NCBI GenBank assembly: GCA_035542975.1
Contig: DATKKK010000046.1
Coordinates: forward strand, 1 to 37,920
Source: DATKKK01 sp035542975
GTDB lineage: Archaea > Thermoproteota > Bathyarchaeia > Bathyarchaeales > Bathycorpusculaceae
Length of the DNA stretch: 37,920 nucleotides
Direction: 5' to 3'
This document shows, piece by piece, positions 15,639 through 24,174 of the stretch. Under the pieces are notes generated by a model that did no database searches, had not been told where the DNA came from, and saw only the letters and a program-made list of their open reading frames with translations. Made by a program: the position numbers and the translations under genes. The number at the start of each line of letters is the position of its first letter. The first letter of the stretch is position 1.

Positions 15639-17105
15639 ATGGGAGTAATAATCGCGGTTCTAGACAAAGAAGGCGAAAACGCGACTGAAAAAGCAGTCAT
15701 GATGCTAAGAATGTTTAGCTCTGAAAAAGCTGAAGCCTTTGGATTAGCATCATCATCCACGTCAGAGATGAGGCAAACTGTTGATGCTTTGCAAAACGTG
15801 AATATGGATTCGCACATAGTAATAGGTCAGGTTTTTTCCAAAATTCTCTGTTCGGATAAACCGCAAGCAGCAAGATTGGAAAACTCAACAACGTTTTGGG
15901 ATGGAAGAATCTACTCGCCTGACGGCAAAACCTTCGACGTGGAAGCCTTCACAAGAAAATCACGGCAAAAATGTGAGGAAATAGCGCAACATTTCATCAA
16001 AAAAATAGAGGGCGATTTTGCATTTGTGATTGCTGAAGACGAAAGACTCATCGCAGGTAGAGACATAATTGGTTGCCGACCACTTTGCTATGGTGAAAAC
16101 AAGAAACTTGCGGCTATAGCGTCTGAGCGCAAAGCTCTTTGGAGAATTGGAATAGAGAAAATTGAGTCTTTTCCGCCTGGTCACATTGCCGTTGTTGACA
16201 AAGACGGTTTCAGGTTCAAACCAGCTAAAACGCTTGTCTACTCCGCGCCAAAACAGATAACCATGCAAGTCGCAGCTGAGAACCTTCAAAAGCTTTTGCA
16301 GAAATCAACTCTTAAAAGAACCTTGGGCATGAAGGAAGTTGCAGTGGCATTTTCTGGAGGGCTAGACAGCAGCATAGTCGCGGTTTTAGCTGAAAATGCT
16401 GGAGTCAACGTAACTCTAATTCATGCTAGTTTAGCAAACCAACTGGAAACACAGCACGCAAAGCAGACAGCAGAAAAACTAAAACTGCCAATTCAAGTCT
16501 ATCAGTACAGCGAAAACGATGTAGAAAATGCTCTTCAGAACGTTCTGTGGTTGATAGAGGAACCAAACGTCGTCAAGACCAGCATAGGAATTCCATTCTA
16601 TTGGATAGCAGAAAAAGCAGCGGAAAAAGGGTTCAATGTAATGTTAGCTGGACAGGGCGCAGATGAACTTTTCGGAGGGTACAAGCGATACGTAGACAGT
16701 TACGTACAGCGCGGTATTGAAAAAACAAGAAGAGAAATTTTCAACGATGTTGCCAAGCTTTATGAAACTAACCTTGAAAGAGATTTCAAAATCTGCAACT
16801 ATCATGGCGTAGAATTACGATTGCCCTTTGCAACACCTGAAATAGCTGAATTCGCTATAGCTTTGCCTCTTAAATTAAAGCTCGAACCCATGCCTACCAC
16901 GTTAAGGAAGCTTGTCTTAAGACGAGTAGCTGAAAACCTCGGGCTTCCAAATTTCGTAGTGAATAAACCGAAAAAGGCAATACAGTACGCCACAGGCGTA
17001 AGCAACATCATCAAGAAAATCGCCAAAAGAAATCGATCGGCCGTCAAAAAATACCTGCAAAACCTATTTCAATCAACATATAAGAAGATGGTTTTACATG
17101 AATAA
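15639..17105 (+). CDS. asparagine synthetase B-like protein lacking the glutaminase cysteine
   Basis: A 488-residue protein with two domains. The N-terminal glutamine-amidotransferase-like fold (residues 1-200) keeps GDFAFVIAED and RDIIGCRPLCYGE (125-152), but it begins Met-Gly-Val, so the nucleophilic Cys2 of class II amidotransferases is absent and glutamine hydrolysis is not expected. The C-terminal AMP-forming synthetase domain is intact: pyrophosphate loop SGGLDSS (239-245) and GQGADELFGGYKRY. It may use free ammonia, or amidate or ligate something other than aspartate. The last 8 bases overlap the start of the histone-deacetylase-family gene, so the two are translationally coupled. The C-terminus is Lys/Arg-rich. 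Confidence 0.82.
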   Translation: MGVIIAVLDKEGENATEKAVMMLRMFSSEKAEAFGLASSSTSEMRQTVDALQNVNMDSHIVIGQVFSKILCSDKPQAARLENSTTFWDGRIYSPDGKTFDVEAFTRKSRQKCEEIAQHFIKKIEGDFAFVIAEDERLIAGRDIIGCRPLCYGENKKLAAIASERKALWRIGIEKIESFPPGHIAVVDKDGFRFKPAKTLVYSAPKQITMQVAAENLQKLLQKSTLKRTLGMKEVAVAFSGGLDSSIVAVLAENAGVNVTLIHASLANQLETQHAKQTAEKLKLPIQVYQYSENDVENALQNVLWLIEEPNVVKTSIGIPFYWIAEKAAEKGFNVMLAGQGADELFGGYKRYVDSYVQRGIEKTRREIFNDVAKLYETNLERDFKICNYHGVELRLPFATPEIAEFAIALPLKLKLEPMPTTLRKLVLRRVAENLGLPNFVVNKPKKAIQYATGVSNIIKKIAKRNRSAVKKYLQNLFQSTYKKMVLHE

Positions 17106-18162
17106 AACAGCCGTGATTTTCTCGCCAAAATACTATCAGCACAATCCTGGTGTGGATCACCCAGAATGCGCACAACGACTTCGAGCAATCGTAAATGAGT
17201 TGAAGCACGGCAAAATTTCAAACAGTAAGAAATGGCAGTTTGTCAACCCAGAAAAGGCAAGCTTGGAAAATGTTGAATTGGTCCATGGCGAAGAGTACAT
17301 CAGACTTGTTGAAGCAGTATGCAGATCAGGCGGTGGTCTCTTGGACCTAGGAGACACTGAGGTTTCGCCTCAGAGTTTTGAGGTGGCGTTTTACGCTGTT
17401 GGCGGAACGCTGAAAGCTGTTGACCTCGTAATGGCTGGAAAATACCAGAATGCCTTCGCTCTTGTTCGTCCCCCGGGGCATCACGCATCAAAATACCGGG
17501 CATGCGGCTTCTGCATATTCAACAATGTCGCCATAGCAGCTAAACATTTGCTCCAAAAATTCAACCTGAAAAAAATTTTAATATTAGACATAGATGCTCA
17601 TCATGGAAACGGCACCCAAGAAACCTTCTATGACACCGACAAGGTCTTGTTCATAAGCTTGCATGAAGACCCACGCGACTTCCCAGGAACGGGTTTTATA
17701 GACGAGATTGGCGAGGGAGAAGGCTTAGGTTACAACGTTAATATTCCGTTACCTTACGGAACGGACGACCAGATATACCTGAGGGCAATTGGAGAGATCG
17801 TGAAACCTATAATCCTTCAGTATGCACCGCAATTTGTTTTGCTGTCAGCTGGTTTTGACGGACATTATACTGACCCCGTGGCAAACTTGTCTCTGACTCA
17901 AAAATGCTACGAACAAGTTTTCGAAACGGCACTGAAGATAGCATCAGAAAAATGCCGTGGGAAACTGGCGGCTGTTCTTGAAGGAGGCTACAACCTGAAC
18001 GTTATTGGAACTATGACGGCAACCGCAATCGCAAGAATGAGCGGAATTCAATACGGAACTCGTGAAAAAAACAAAACTTCTAAACCTAACATTGCAAAAC
18101 AAGGTGAAAAAGTCTTGAGAGAAGTGAAAAAAGTTCAGAGAACTTTTTGGAGCATAGATTAA
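17098..18162 (+). CDS. histone deacetylase family (AcuC/HDAC-like) amidohydrolase
   Basis: A 354-residue class I/II HDAC-fold zinc hydrolase that removes acetyl groups from lysine or acetylpolyamines. The active site is complete: RPPGHHA (124-130) with the catalytic His pair, zinc ligands D166 and H168 in DIDAHHGNG, third zinc ligand D254 in SAGFDGHYTDP, and the late EGGY motif with the transition-state Tyr. The ATG overlaps the AsnB-like stop by 8 bases. A basic tail of about 35 residues (KNKTSKPNIAKQGEK onward) follows the domain. Possible substrates are acetylated chromatin proteins such as Alba or histones, acetyl-CoA synthetase, or acetylpolyamines. The coupled AsnB-like gene suggests the pair acts on one pathway. 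Confidence 0.9.
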   Translation: MNKTAVIFSPKYYQHNPGVDHPECAQRLRAIVNELKHGKISNSKKWQFVNPEKASLENVELVHGEEYIRLVEAVCRSGGGLLDLGDTEVSPQSFEVAFYAVGGTLKAVDLVMAGKYQNAFALVRPPGHHASKYRACGFCIFNNVAIAAKHLLQKFNLKKILILDIDAHHGNGTQETFYDTDKVLFISLHEDPRDFPGTGFIDEIGEGEGLGYNVNIPLPYGTDDQIYLRAIGEIVKPIILQYAPQFVLLSAGFDGHYTDPVANLSLTQKCYEQVFETALKIASEKCRGKLAAVLEGGYNLNVIGTMTATAIARMSGIQYGTREKNKTSKPNIAKQGEKVLREVKKVQRTFWSID

Positions 18163-18188
18163 CAAAGTTTTTGCCGTGATTTTCCGAG

Positions 18189-18371
18189 TTATTCAACTAC
18201 TTGTATGGCGGATTCGGGACACTGCACTTCGCATGCCCTACAGACAAGACATTCTTCGACTTTAACAGGCACAGATTTTCCATCTTTGACTTCATAAACG
18301 CCCACCGGACAAGTGTCTACACATGTGCTGCATCCAGTACATTTTTGATTGTCAACCACGATCTTAACCAT
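18189..18371 (-). CDS. 2[4Fe-4S] ferredoxin
   Basis: A small bacterial-type ferredoxin of 60 residues with two CxxCxxCxxxCP motifs (CTGCSTCVDTCP and CLVCRACEVQCP), each binding a [4Fe-4S] cluster. An upstream in-frame ATG at 18380 would add three residues, but AGAGAGGG ends 9 bases before the ATG at 18371 and abuts the upstream one, so 18371 is the better start. The second motif ends in the usual CPESAI. It is a single-gene unit and a plausible electron carrier for the 2-oxoacid:ferredoxin oxidoreductase elsewhere in the window. Confidence 0.9.
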   Translation of the reverse strand: MVKIVVDNQKCTGCSTCVDTCPVGVYEVKDGKSVPVKVEECLVCRACEVQCPESAIQVVE

Positions 18372-18439
18372 GTTTTTCATCCCTCTCTAACCAGAATTTC
18401 ATTGAAGAAAAAAATGAAGAATAAAAGTGTTTAGGTTCA

Positions 18440-20203
18440 TTATCGAATTTCTTCACGGAATCTTAATAGAATTCCGTTAATCGTTGCCTCGGCATTTTCT
18501 TTTCTATGCTGGTAGTCGTCTAAACGTTTTCGATAGGCTTCCAATGAGAGTTCTCCATGGTTGTATTGAGTTTCGAGGTTTTTGACGCTGGTGTCAACTT
18601 CTTTAATTTGACTTTCAGCAATTTCAAGCTGTAACACTAATTCTGAATAGTGACCACCAGCCGCACGCAGTTGCTCCTTATATTCTGTCAAAGTACGAGA
18701 TAAAGTGGTAAGACGAGCCTCTAATGTCTTCTTTTGCACTTTATATCGACGCCGCGGAATTTTCCCTTTTTGCACTTTAACTTCTAGAGAATCTAATTCA
18801 GAGATTATTTTCATTTTCTCTTCATAGTCTCTTGCAAAAGCTTGGAGGTGTTCTGGCTGCAATTTTACCACCATGGAAGGCGCAGGGACATGTTTTTTAG
18901 CCTCAGGTCTTTTCCAAACGACAACAACCGCACACCCAATAAGTGATATACCCCACATCCACAATGCAGGGCGAAAAGCCAACCAAAGAGAATTGTACAC
19001 ATACGTTATTTTGATTTCAAAGCTATCTGAGATGAGACAGTCTTGCTCAGTTAAGGCTAACGTGTCTTGAAAAACGCCTTTTGTTAGACTGCTAAGGCTG
19101 GCATTTGAGGTTTTCTCGAAGCTTTGCAGCCTTGCTCCTTCGGGTAAAGTAAAGGTTACAGAAGTGTACTTGATAAGGTAGTTTAGGTTTTGGAATAATG
19201 GGAAAGTGAGATTGAAAGAATCTGTCGTTCCTTGTCGTTCAATGTATACGCTGCTAGGCATATCGTAGTTTAAGGTGAATATTGTAGAATTGCCCTTTGT
19301 CAAAATCAAGGTAAAATTAATTGTGTAACTGTTGGTGCTCGCGTTGCTCAATGTTGGAGCCGCCATTTTTCTTCCAAACTGGTCTTCTGCTAGAATGTGA
19401 GAAGCATTCGGAGGCAAGATCACGTTAATGTTAAAAAGTTGATCCTGAGCCTTGTTTAGCATACGATAAGTATCAGACCCAGTTATCTGACCAAGCTCGT
19501 CTATCGTAATTTCACGTTTCAATTCCTCTATGTTAACTATCTCTATTGTTGAACTTATTAGGGTGAATTTTACGGTTGCGGGCAAATAGGTGAACGCTGG
19601 TAAGTCATTTTTACTGTACGAGAAATTTGCTATGGTACCGCTTTCGTAATGCACAGAACCAGGGAAAGCCATTGAAACGTTGCATAATTCGACAGTTTCT
19701 GTTAGGCTGGGGTACGCTGGGAAATTTAGATAATAATATGTGGAATTTGAGACTACTTCTCTTTCACACAGGTCGTTTGAAAGGATGAATTCAACTGTGA
19801 AAATGTGTGTTGTACCATTCTTTACGCTTATAGGTTGTGGAAAGATTGTTTCAACGGCGTAGAAGCCCATGTGACCTTCGAATGCAACGTTGGAGTTTAT
19901 TTGAAAGCTATTGTTGGAGGAATCGTAAGCTATTTGACGTAAAATGTATTGGCTGTAGTTGTATGGAAAGCCTATGCGAAAGCTTTCAAGCGTTGCGGTT
20001 TCATCGGTTGAATTGCCGACTAATTGTATCGTATCGGTCAAGATAATATTACCATCGTATAGGACCTCTATCTTGTGGTTTATACGTTTGACGACATATT
20101 CTTGCGAACTTGCAGCTCGAGCAGTTCTAACATTAAAAGAAGCTGAAACCATAATTGCTAGAGTAACAGCTATAACGACGATTACTAAGGCTGCTCTTTT
20201 CAT
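18440..20203 (-). CDS. secreted, membrane-anchored protein with cytoplasmic coiled coil, unknown
   Basis: Not recognised as a named family. It has 587 residues. Residues 1-31 are a signal peptide (basic MKR, hydrophobic core, cleavage near ARA-A). About 375 residues of mostly beta-type, Asn/Ser/Thr-rich extracellular sequence follow, with many N-x-S/T sequons that could be N-glycosylated. One membrane segment at about 408-430 leads to a charged cytoplasmic tail of 157 residues that forms coiled coils. The tail contains two similar short units (QKGKIPRRRYKVQKKTLE and NHGELSLEAYRKRLDDYQ) resembling SHOCT-like G-x-I/L-x(4)-Y helices. TCCTCC at 20211-20216 gives a GGAGGA ribosome-binding site on the minus strand, confirming the start. 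It probably sits in the cell envelope as a sensor or scaffold. Confidence 0.7.
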   Translation of the reverse strand: MKRAALVIVVIAVTLAIMVSASFNVRTARAASSQEYVVKRINHKIEVLYDGNIILTDTIQLVGNSTDETATLESFRIGFPYNYSQYILRQIAYDSSNNSFQINSNVAFEGHMGFYAVETIFPQPISVKNGTTHIFTVEFILSNDLCEREVVSNSTYYYLNFPAYPSLTETVELCNVSMAFPGSVHYESGTIANFSYSKNDLPAFTYLPATVKFTLISSTIEIVNIEELKREITIDELGQITGSDTYRMLNKAQDQLFNINVILPPNASHILAEDQFGRKMAAPTLSNASTNSYTINFTLILTKGNSTIFTLNYDMPSSVYIERQGTTDSFNLTFPLFQNLNYLIKYTSVTFTLPEGARLQSFEKTSNASLSSLTKGVFQDTLALTEQDCLISDSFEIKITYVYNSLWLAFRPALWMWGISLIGCAVVVVWKRPEAKKHVPAPSMVVKLQPEHLQAFARDYEEKMKIISELDSLEVKVQKGKIPRRRYKVQKKTLEARLTTLSRTLTEYKEQLRAAGGHYSELVLQLEIAESQIKEVDTSVKNLETQYNHGELSLEAYRKRLDDYQHRKENAEATINGILLRFREEIR

Positions 20204-20210
20204 GTGATTA

Positions 20211-20216
20211 TCCTCC
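20211..20216 (-). promoter_or_regulatory. strong Shine-Dalgarno for the envelope protein gene
   Basis: GGAGGA on the minus strand, 7 bases before the ATG at 20203. It is one of the best ribosome-binding sites in the window and supports this start with its full signal peptide. Confidence 0.65.
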
Positions 20217-20356
20217 GCTCCAATCTTGAGTTATTAGGCTTCCTATCTATTGATAAGCCCATTTATTTACTTTTAGAATTACACTCATCAAGTCACGTAT
20301 ATACTTACCCATTTACGCCAAAAAACCAAGATGCCACTCTATGAAGACCCATCTAG

Positions 20357-20701
20357 TTATTGCTCACCATGTTTTAGGTAGTAATCTTCTTCCTTCTTGG
20401 ACCCGAAGCTTCTGACACCTTTTTCGTCGAGTTGTTTCCTAAGTTTTGATGCGTACGGTTTTTGTATTTCGCCTCTCTTCTCCAAATAAGTTATTATTTC
20501 TTTAGCCTGCTCTTCGTTATCGCACCGCCGAATGAAGTCAATTACGTCTGGTAAGTAGTGAACAAACCTTTTTGATACGGCTTCTTCGCCTTTTTCCATG
20601 TCAGTGCGCACTGAACCTATGCCAACCTTATTCTCGTCGAACTCCATTTCTTCTGCTAGATTAGGAAACATTTTTTTGAAAGATTTCTTGTCAAGCTCCA
20701 T
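20357..20701 (-). CDS. small conserved archaeal protein (DUF2095-like)
   Basis: A 114-residue soluble protein beginning MELDKKSFKKMFPNLAEEME. The frame extends to 20722, but the ATG at 20701 is preferred because GAAGGTG lies about 5 bases upstream inside the longer frame. The sequence is helical and charged, with HYLPDVIDFIRRCDNEEQAKEIITYLEKRGEI and GVRSFGSKKEEDYYLKHGE near the end. The pattern (FPNLAEE start, R-x-C-x-x-x-E-x-A-x-E-I-I-x-Y-L-E-x-R-G-E) agrees with what I remember of the archaeal DUF2095 family, whose function is unknown; I hold this with moderate confidence. It stands alone between two other minus-strand genes. Confidence 0.7.
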   Translation of the reverse strand: MELDKKSFKKMFPNLAEEMEFDENKVGIGSVRTDMEKGEEAVSKRFVHYLPDVIDFIRRCDNEEQAKEIITYLEKRGEIQKPYASKLRKQLDEKGVRSFGSKKEEDYYLKHGEQ

Positions 20702-20829
20702 ACAGACACCTTCTATGTGCAAGACACAATTTTACATTTATGAAAAATCCAATATTTAAACGCCATATGCCAGAATCTAGAAAAATCCATTTGAAAAATC
20801 CACACAAGGGCTAATGGCTGTGCTCAAGA

Positions 20830-22086
20830 TTAACGTTTCATTACTTGTTCGTAGAGTGCCAGTGTTTTTTCAGCGATTTTATCCCATGTAAATTCGTTTA
20901 GAACCCTGCGTCTTCCGTTTTGTCCAAGCCATTTTATTTTTCCTGGGCTTTCAAGAGTGCTTGTTATGCCCCATGCAATGTCTGCGGGGTTGCTGGGGTT
21001 TATGTGGTAGCCGCATTGTTCTTCTCCGCACGCGATTACTATTTCCCGCATCCCGCTGACGCCTGCTCCGCCCACCACAACAGGTTTGCCCATGCTCATT
21101 GCTTCAAGAACAACTATACCGAAGGGCTCGTAGAGGCTTGGAAAAACTGCCACATCACAAGCCGCATAATGAAGAATTCGCTCTTCCTCAGGAATAAATT
21201 CGAAACGGAATTTTACTACATGATCAAGCCTCATGGTTTTAACTAGATTAGTGAGGTATTCCTGCAAGTCACCTAAGCCTACGATGACTAGTTTTGCCTT
21301 TGGAATCTTTTGCACGATGTTTGACATTGCCATTATGAGCTTGTCGACTCCCTTAACACCGACAAGTCTGCCGATGAATAAAATCATGAACTCGTCAGGC
21401 TTGATGCCGTATAATGCCCTGATTTTTTGGATTTGTTCAGCAGTAACGTCTTCTGGGTTGTATTTCTGCGGGTCAACACCGTTGTAGGCTACTTGGATTT
21501 TTTCTCTTGGAAAGCCAAGTTCGGTGAGCTCTTCTTTCATGGCGTATGAAACGGTTACGATCAGGTCAGCTGATTTTGCAGCGTGAAGCTCTATGTTGCT
21601 GACGACTTCTGAACCGTTTCCTAATGTTCTTCCTCTTTCTGTAGAGTGAACGTGGAATGCGAAAGGTAATCCGATTTCTCTTTTGACGGTCATGCCGCCT
21701 ATGGCTGACAGCCAATCGTGGGCCACGACGATGTCGTATTTTATGCCTTCTTTTCTGATGAGTTCGTTGATGAGTTTTGAAGCGCTTAAGTAGTTGTAAA
21801 CCATGATTTTAGAGAATAGATGAATACCTCCCCCTCTGCCCCATTTTCTGATGTCTTCGGCAACAACGTCAGGCAGAGAATCCGAAATGTCGATGTGTAA
21901 TGGACGGTGGATTTCTATGCCACGCCATATCTCCCGCGTTGGTAAGCTTCCAGCGTCATCATTCATCGTGAAAACAGTAACGTCGTTATCCATCAGAACA
22001 AACTTGCGTGTGATTTCAGCGGCGTAAGTTCCTAAACCGCCGACTATTTTCGGCGGGTATTCATATACGAGCACTGCCAACTTCAT
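20830..22086 (-). CDS. GT4-family glycosyltransferase (glycogen/starch synthase-like)
   Basis: A 418-residue retaining GT-B glycosyltransferase. The N-terminal acceptor domain has GGLGTYAAEITRKF (residues 16-29), as in archaeal glycogen-synthase-like and mannosyltransferase proteins. The linker YNGVDPQKYNPED, FIGRLVGVKGVDKLI and the donor-binding EPFGIVVLE (the E-x7-E motif) lie in the C-terminal half. Likely donors are UDP- or ADP-glucose, or GDP-mannose, for glycogen, surface glycan or lipid glycosylation. Its divergent partner is an HTH-DUF5752 protein, and the intergenic region carries a cluster of GATCA repeats that may control both genes. Substrate cannot be deduced from sequence. Confidence 0.85.
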   Translation of the reverse strand: MKLAVLVYEYPPKIVGGLGTYAAEITRKFVLMDNDVTVFTMNDDAGSLPTREIWRGIEIHRPLHIDISDSLPDVVAEDIRKWGRGGGIHLFSKIMVYNYLSASKLINELIRKEGIKYDIVVAHDWLSAIGGMTVKREIGLPFAFHVHSTERGRTLGNGSEVVSNIELHAAKSADLIVTVSYAMKEELTELGFPREKIQVAYNGVDPQKYNPEDVTAEQIQKIRALYGIKPDEFMILFIGRLVGVKGVDKLIMAMSNIVQKIPKAKLVIVGLGDLQEYLTNLVKTMRLDHVVKFRFEFIPEEERILHYAACDVAVFPSLYEPFGIVVLEAMSMGKPVVVGGAGVSGMREIVIACGEEQCGYHINPSNPADIAWGITSTLESPGKIKWLGQNGRRRVLNEFTWDKIAEKTLALYEQVMKR

Positions 22087-22347
22087 GTTTTCACCAATCT
22101 GAAGCTATTTTGGAGGTTGCCTTAGGGTTTACTAAAGCATTACTTATTTACTTTCCTAACTCAGGATTCATCTTAACGATCATTGTGATCATCAAACGAC
22201 TTTGAATCTTGACTTCCATTTTGATCAATAAACATTGGTTGATCATTGAAAATTCAAAAAACTGCTCGTAAACTCTGTTTGTGAGTGGAAACCTGAAAAA
22301 AACCTATTAGGAACATATGCAGATAGATAGAAGAAGAGTGCAACAGA
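22087..22347. other. longest intergenic region, between divergent genes
   Basis: 261 bases between the minus-strand glycosyltransferase and the plus-strand HTH-DUF5752 gene, the longest gap in the window. It contains the GATCA repeat cluster described separately (22177-22245) and AT-rich tracts suitable for both promoters. No tRNA or small-RNA structure was recognised. No strong ribosome-binding site precedes the ATG at 22348. Confidence 0.6.
22177..22245. repeat. cluster of four GATCA-type sites between divergent promoters
   Basis: CGATCA at 22177 and TGATCA at 22186, 22222 and 22240. The start-to-start distances are 9, 36 and 18 bases, all multiples of 9. TGATCA is itself a palindrome, and the last two sites lie within larger dyads (TTGATCAAT and ATTGGTTGATCATTGAA). 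The cluster lies midway between two divergent genes, one of which encodes a winged-helix protein, so these are candidate operators. Confidence 0.5.
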
Positions 22348-22896
22348 ATGAGCGTATCACCTGTTAAACGTTTGATACTTGAGACTATGTGGTTGATTGA
22401 CAAGCCTGCTAAGGCTACGGAGATAGCTAAAGACACGGGAGTGAATTTTCCCGCAGTAATGATGCATATAATCGGACTTACAAAAATGGATTATGCAAGC
22501 TCACCTGAAAAAGGATTTTATTTAATAACTGAAAAAGGCAAGAAGTCACTTGGGATTCCAGAAGTTGACAAGGAGAAAGCAACAGAGATTTTGGCTTATT
22601 TGCCTGCTGAAAAAGCGTTTCACTTCTACGCTGACGTTGGAAAACCATTGAACACCTTTGCCACAAGCCTCGGCGATTTCTACGACAAAATCCAGAGCAT
22701 TGACGTGAGCGCGATAGATTTTCATGTTCACCGTGGAGATTTTGAAGCATGGTTCACAGGATTAGGCGACGCTGAGCTTGCGAGAAAGATGTTGCTGATT
22801 AGGGAACAGAAAATGTTCGGAGAGGAACTTCGCAGGAAACTGCTGGAAATTGTCAAGAAACGATCTGAAGAGCTAGCTAAGATAAGAAGTGCGTAA
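22348..22896 (+). CDS. winged-helix protein with DUF5752 domain
   Basis: 182 residues in two parts. Residues 1-70 are a MarR/ArsR-like winged helix (PVKRLILETMWLIDKPAKATEIAKDTGVNFPAVMMHI, then GLTKMDYASSPEKGFYLITEKGKK as the wing). Residues 88-165 match the DUF5752 pattern: AFHFY, GKPLNTFATSLGDFYDKI, IDFHVHRGDFEAWF and LGDAELARKM. DUF5752 is a small archaeal/bacterial domain of unknown function often found beside glycosyltransferases and sugar-metabolism genes. Here it is divergent from a GT4 glycosyltransferase and convergent with the FBP aldolase/phosphatase gene, which suggests a carbohydrate-linked regulator; this is inference. The family call is from memory of the motif pattern. Confidence 0.75.
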   Translation: MSVSPVKRLILETMWLIDKPAKATEIAKDTGVNFPAVMMHIIGLTKMDYASSPEKGFYLITEKGKKSLGIPEVDKEKATEILAYLPAEKAFHFYADVGKPLNTFATSLGDFYDKIQSIDVSAIDFHVHRGDFEAWFTGLGDAELARKMLLIREQKMFGEELRRKLLEIVKKRSEELAKIRSA

Positions 22897-22921
22897 CTGC
22901 AAGCGTACAGCTCAGTTGTGT

Positions 22922-24043
22922 TTAGGCTGGTTTAAACCGTTCCTTAAGCTTCTCCAGAACCTGCTGTAATGTAGTGTATTCCATTTCTTCAGGACCTAAA
23001 CGGGCTGGTTCAAACTCTCCCATACGCCTAAGTGCACAAGCGAGTTCCATGGCTTCACGTCTAGCCACGTCGAATGCAGGGTCGTCAAAAAGGTCGGCTA
23101 TCATTGGTTCTCCGTTGCCGTCGCAGGCGATTTTGCCGTTTGAAACTTGAAAGCCCAAAGCAACCAGTCTCGGTGGGCCGTCGAATGCGGTGCATTTTGA
23201 GTCTTTCAGACCGACGGGCATTATTGGTCCCCAATGGCTTCCGCGCATCCATCCTTCGACAAGGTAGCTGTGCATGAAGGGTACGAGGATTTCGCCAACG
23301 GCTGGCAGTCCATGTTGTGCTCGTGTAATCATTACGGGGTCATCTTTGCCAACGTATTTTCCTGCAATCTGTGAAAGTCTTGTCACGCTACCGGAAGCGC
23401 ATATTAGGTCGTCGCTGGCTCGCCAAACGCGCGACACCATGTAACGTTGCACGGTTCCAATTAGAGCGATTAAATCGTACATTTCTTCAGGGGTCTTGAG
23501 TATGACTTTCGTGTTGTCCATGGTGTCCATGACTTCGAATTTGAAGCCTCCAGCCATGTTCGGGTCGATTACGAGTCCTGCAGTGTTCATTGGATCAGCG
23601 AACATGCGAAACAATGGAAAATTGAAGGCGCCTGCAGAGGTTTTGTCAGCGGCAAAAGCAACGATCGGGTCAGAGCCTCTTTCTTCTATTTCCATTTCTG
23701 CCACGCCTGGACCCATGCCACGGATGTTTCCGCTGAAAGCATTCTTCAACAAGTCTTGGCCTGCGCCGTAAAGTTTCAGTTCTAGGGCTTTGTCTGCGGC
23801 TTCTCTGAACGTGTTCCACGCGAGTTTGTGGATTTCTGGGTTTGACTCACCTTTTGAGTGGGTCATGAGTAGTTGAAGATCGTCTCCAGCGTTGAAAATG
23901 TGATAACTGTTTACTAAGCCTGCTTGTTCTGCTTGCTTAAGGTGCTTTTCGGCTATTTTGAATAGTGGTTCAGGCACAATGTAGTGTCCAGCTAAGGAGC
24001 CTACGTCGCATTTGATTAGGGAGATTGTGGTTTTTGTGGTCAT
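22922..24043 (-). CDS. fbp: fructose-1,6-bisphosphate aldolase/phosphatase
   Basis: A 373-residue bifunctional archaeal gluconeogenic enzyme (FBP A/P, class V FBPase) that condenses DHAP with GAP and dephosphorylates the fructose 1,6-bisphosphate formed, making gluconeogenesis one-way. It has the family's N-terminus TTISLIKCDVGSLAGH (residues 5-20, metal-binding D13 and H20), NAGDDLQLLMTH (51-62), GPGVAEME, FAADKTSAGAFN (130-141), and Y230/K233 in AGKYVGKDDP, which match the aldolase tyrosine and Schiff-base lysine (Y229 and K232 in the Thermoproteus enzyme). GGTGAAAG about 5 bases before the ATG is a good ribosome-binding site. It is divergent from a ribbon-helix-helix regulator. Its presence supports autotrophic or gluconeogenic carbon flow. 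Confidence 0.95.
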   Translation of the reverse strand: MTTKTTISLIKCDVGSLAGHYIVPEPLFKIAEKHLKQAEQAGLVNSYHIFNAGDDLQLLMTHSKGESNPEIHKLAWNTFREAADKALELKLYGAGQDLLKNAFSGNIRGMGPGVAEMEIEERGSDPIVAFAADKTSAGAFNFPLFRMFADPMNTAGLVIDPNMAGGFKFEVMDTMDNTKVILKTPEEMYDLIALIGTVQRYMVSRVWRASDDLICASGSVTRLSQIAGKYVGKDDPVMITRAQHGLPAVGEILVPFMHSYLVEGWMRGSHWGPIMPVGLKDSKCTAFDGPPRLVALGFQVSNGKIACDGNGEPMIADLFDDPAFDVARREAMELACALRRMGEFEPARLGPEEMEYTTLQQVLEKLKERFKPA

Positions 24044-24137
24044 GTCTCTTTCACCTAAAACCCTTCTCCACTATTAGACTTGATGCATAGCCTTTAAGAA
24101 ACTTGCTGAACAAAAATCGTTAAAGAAACATAGGACA

Positions 24138-24150
24138 ATAATGTTTATGC
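24138..24150 (+). promoter_or_regulatory. TATA box of the RHH regulator gene
   Basis: An AT-rich ATAATGTTTATGC element centred about 29 bases before the ATG at 24175, the distance expected for a leaderless archaeal transcript. No Shine-Dalgarno is seen before this ATG, which agrees. Confidence 0.4.
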
Positions 24151-24174
24151 GGTCATACAATAAAGTGGTTTGGC

